Positions 61,854 through 64,000 of a stretch of 64,000 bases of DNA are shown piece after piece. Source of the DNA: a virus. Each line of letters begins with the position of its first letter. Position 1 is the first letter of the stretch. The DNA lies in IMG/VR virus record IMGVR_UViG_3300013094_000017, positions 62,001 to 126,000 of that record. One strand, written 5' to 3'. The position numbers and the translations under genes are program-made. A model generated the notes under the pieces. It searched no databases and had not been told where the DNA came from. It saw only the letters and a list, made by a program, of their open reading frames with translations.

Positions 61854-64000
61854 ATGGCTAATGTAACAGGACAAATTGGACAAGAATCGGTAGTATTAGA
61901 AAACGCAGCCACAGAAGCTACGCTAAAACTACTATTACAAGCAGCTCTAGCCACTACCAAAGCACAAAAAGATGCGGTTAAAGATCTTGCTACTAAAGTA
62001 ATCGGTGATCCTGCTAAAGTTGAAGAATTTAATCAAGAGGTAAGTAAATCCGGAGGAGTTATAAGAACTACTGCTGGAGCTTTTGGCGGGCTTACTGCGG
62101 CTGGACAACAACTACAAGTTGGGTTTAACAAAACTGTTGACGTTGTAAGCAAATTAGTATCAGGAACAAACCAAGCAAGTGATGTGTTTGGTGCTATGAA
62201 AAATTTACCTCTCGGTATAGGATTAGTAGCCTCTGGATTTGAAATATTAGCAAAATATCAAGAACAACAATTAAAAGCATATCAATCGATGTCATCAGCA
62301 GGAGTAAACTTTGGTGGCAGCTTAAATGCAATGAAACTAGCTAGTTTAGAGTATGGAATGACCATGGAACAATTCTCTAATGTGATGAAAGAGAATGGTA
62401 AAGCATTTGCATTAATGGGCCCAACAGTTGAAGCTGGAAAAAATCAATTCTTAAAAATGAATAAGGAATTGATTAACGGTGATATAGGATTACAATTAAA
62501 AAATCTAGGATTAACCGCTGAGGATATATCAAACGGATTTGCAGGATTTATACAAATGCAAGGTGGGTTAGGTGCTACTCAGATTAAAGATCAAAAAGCA
62601 TTAGAAGAATCATTTCATAATTATACAAACGAATTAGATATGATGACTCGATTAACAGGTGAAACAAGAAAAGAACAACAAGATGCACAAGCCCAACTTA
62701 AAAATGATGCAGTCTTCCAAAATGAATTAAGCAAACTAGTTGCCTCTGGAAAAATAAACGAGGCAAATCAACTTAAATTCTTAGGTGAACAAGCTAAAAT
62801 AAAAGGTGCCGGAGCTTTTGATAATCTCATCGGCACGTTAACCAATACTCAACCAGTGACTGCTGCAGGAAGAGCATGGGCAGGGGTTCAGAGTGAACAA
62901 ACTAGGTTACAAGGGGAATCTGTTAAATTAGCTCTTGAAGGAAAATTAAATAGTCAACAAGCAGTTAAAAGCCAGTTAGAACAACAGGCTGCGATGGCAA
63001 AAACAACTACTGCGTTCGGAGCATCAGCTTCGGTAAACGCTAGAATGAATAATGAATACACAGAAGCGATGACTGCTGGGTTAAAAGCCGAATCAAATGT
63101 TAGATTGAAAGGGCTTAATACCCAAGAAGGTATAAACGCTGCAATGGTTGCGGCACAAAAAGAACAAGAAGATATTGCAAAAAAAGCCACAGAAGTTAAA
63201 GCCGCTAATGAACGACAAGAGGAAATGGCAAAACTATCTCAACATATAATGGAAACTTTAATCCCTATCATTAATCAAGCATTACCTCAAATGAACAAAT
63301 TTATTCAAGGATTTAGTGATGCAGTAAGTTGGATGAGTAAGAATGCTAATACATTAAAGTTGATAGGTGAATCTTTATTAGCAGCGTATGTTACTGCTAA
63401 AGCAGTTCAAGGAGCAAAAGCCGCATATGGAGTCGGATCTAAAGTAGCAGAATTTATTGGAGGTGGTAAAGGTGCCGCAGGAGTAGCAGAAGGAGCAATA
63501 TCAAAAGGACCGTTAGCCGCAGTTGAAGGCGCAGCAGGTGGTGGCGGAGGTATAGCAGGATTTATACGCAGCATGGGTATGGCATTAGCAGCACTTGGTC
63601 CCGAGGCTCCGTTAATTGCAGCCGGTGCAGCCGCAGTTGGAGCAGCTATAACATTAATCGGCGCAGGCATTGCAGGTGCAACATGGTTAATGGGCAAAGC
63701 ATTACCGTCACTAGCCTCAGGATTAAAAGCGTTTGGAGATATTGACGGAGTTAATTTAATCAAAGTAGGCGCAGGAATTGCAGCACTTGGATTAGGATTA
63801 GGAGCATTCGGTGCAGGCAGTGCATTAGCCGGTGCAGGCGGAGTAATTGAAGGATTAACATCTGGACTTGGTAAGTTATTTGGTGCTAAGAGTCCTATTG
63901 ACAAGATTAAAGAATATGCTGCATTAGGTCCAAGTTTAGAAAAATCTGGTATAGGTATAATGAAATTTAACACAGGATTAGCACAACTACTAGCCACCGA
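61854..64000 (+). CDS. Tail tape-measure-like protein, 3' end outside window
   Basis: An uninterrupted + frame from ATG 61854 (AAGGA upstream) to the window end, at least 715 residues. It begins MANVTGQIGQESVVLENAAT, has long helical stretches (DMMTRLTGETRKEQQDAQAQ, NARMNNEYTEAMTAGLKAES) and, from ~residue 480, Gly/Ala-rich hydrophobic helices (PLIAAGAAAVGAAITLIGAG, LGLGLGAFGAGSALAGAGG) typical of tape-measure proteins that set tail length and pass DNA through the membrane. It is near gp26/gp51, as T4 gp29 is. Other large virion proteins of this build are possible. Confidence 0.65.
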   Translation, partial: MANVTGQIGQESVVLENAATEATLKLLLQAALATTKAQKDAVKDLATKVIGDPAKVEEFNQEVSKSGGVIRTTAGAFGGLTAAGQQLQVGFNKTVDVVSKLVSGTNQASDVFGAMKNLPLGIGLVASGFEILAKYQEQQLKAYQSMSSAGVNFGGSLNAMKLASLEYGMTMEQFSNVMKENGKAFALMGPTVEAGKNQFLKMNKELINGDIGLQLKNLGLTAEDISNGFAGFIQMQGGLGATQIKDQKALEESFHNYTNELDMMTRLTGETRKEQQDAQAQLKNDAVFQNELSKLVASGKINEANQLKFLGEQAKIKGAGAFDNLIGTLTNTQPVTAAGRAWAGVQSEQTRLQGESVKLALEGKLNSQQAVKSQLEQQAAMAKTTTAFGASASVNARMNNEYTEAMTAGLKAESNVRLKGLNTQEGINAAMVAAQKEQEDIAKKATEVKAANERQEEMAKLSQHIMETLIPIINQALPQMNKFIQGFSDAVSWMSKNANTLKLIGESLLAAYVTAKAVQGAKAAYGVGSKVAEFIGGGKGAAGVAEGAISKGPLAAVEGAAGGGGGIAGFIRSMGMALAALGPEAPLIAAGAAAVGAAITLIGAGIAGATWLMGKALPSLASGLKAFGDIDGVNLIKVGAGIAALGLGLGAFGAGSALAGAGGVIEGLTSGLGKLFGAKSPIDKIKEYAALGPSLEKSGIGIMKFNTGLAQLLAT

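Noticed and set aside
63407-63997. 196-residue Ala/Pro-rich minus-strand ORF
   Set aside because: It is the antisense shadow of the Gly/Ala-rich tape-measure-like gene, which has a promoter, ribosome site and family-like composition.
1-64000. tRNA genes or CRISPR arrays
   Set aside because: No cloverleaf-like segment with a TTCGA-type arm in context and no regularly spaced direct repeats with unique spacers were found by reading; a tRNAscan run would be more sensitive.

Overview
The window is a 64 kb piece of an AT-rich, tailed double-stranded DNA phage genome with a contractile tail, of the T4 superfamily. The evidence is a set of T4-type genes: late sigma factor gp55, recombination nuclease gp46/gp47, RNase H, baseplate proteins gp5, gp6, gp25, gp26 and gp53, and a tape-measure-like protein. 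Many of the small hypothetical genes and the order of the tail genes resemble environmental (cyanophage or pelagiphage type) T4-like phages more than coliphage T4. No photosynthesis genes, tRNAs, integrase or CRISPR array are visible, so the host cannot be named.

Layout. Positions 1-20273 are a + strand accessory and nucleotide-metabolism region of tightly packed, often ATGA-overlapping genes: small conserved proteins, a QueD-like protein, a glycosyltransferase with a short UDP-glucose-dehydrogenase-like protein, GTP cyclohydrolase I (folE), a CDGSH-like iron-sulfur protein, a phosphoribosyltransferase, a MazG-like hydrolase, QueE, S-adenosylmethionine synthetase (metK), an FkbM methyltransferase, RNase H, a MoxR-type ATPase with a metallopeptidase/VWA protein, dihydrofolate reductase and thymidylate synthase. 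Three minus-strand HNH homing endonuclease genes are inserted here, each ending inside the 3' end of a + strand gene. Positions 20277-51714 are one long minus-strand tail/baseplate operon, read from 51714 down: tube-cap-like protein, gp53, a 1012-residue hub-like protein, gp5, gp25, gp6, a giant 4270-residue virion protein, a 218-residue structural protein, four paralogous fibre proteins and a small fibre-assembly-like protein. Positions 51824-58195 (+) hold gp55, gp47, an HNH gene, gp46, a GIY-YIG gene and small conserved genes. A 504-base gene-free stretch (58196-58699) looks like a structured noncoding RNA. It is followed by two low-complexity, possibly virion-internal proteins (58700-60694), the convergent gp51-like/gp26 pair, and the open start of the tape-measure-like gene, which runs off the window.

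How the genes work together. FolE, the QueD-like protein and QueE are the first steps from GTP to 7-carboxy-7-deazaguanine, and MetK makes the SAM that QueE needs. This suggests 7-deazaguanine modification of phage DNA, with QueC and the inserting enzyme outside the window. DHFR, ThyA, MazG and the phosphoribosyltransferase serve nucleotide supply. Two promoter classes are visible: near-perfect sigma70 promoters (folE, the MoxR gene, others), and T4-type late boxes (TATAAATA and variants) that would be read by the gp55 sigma factor and that precede several homing genes and tail genes.

The points most worth a second look are the structured RNA region, the duplicated folE 3' end beside a homing endonuclease, the giant virion protein with a predicted FG-GAP beta-propeller, the split radical-SAM cysteine motif of QueE, and the phage-borne MoxR/VWA pair.
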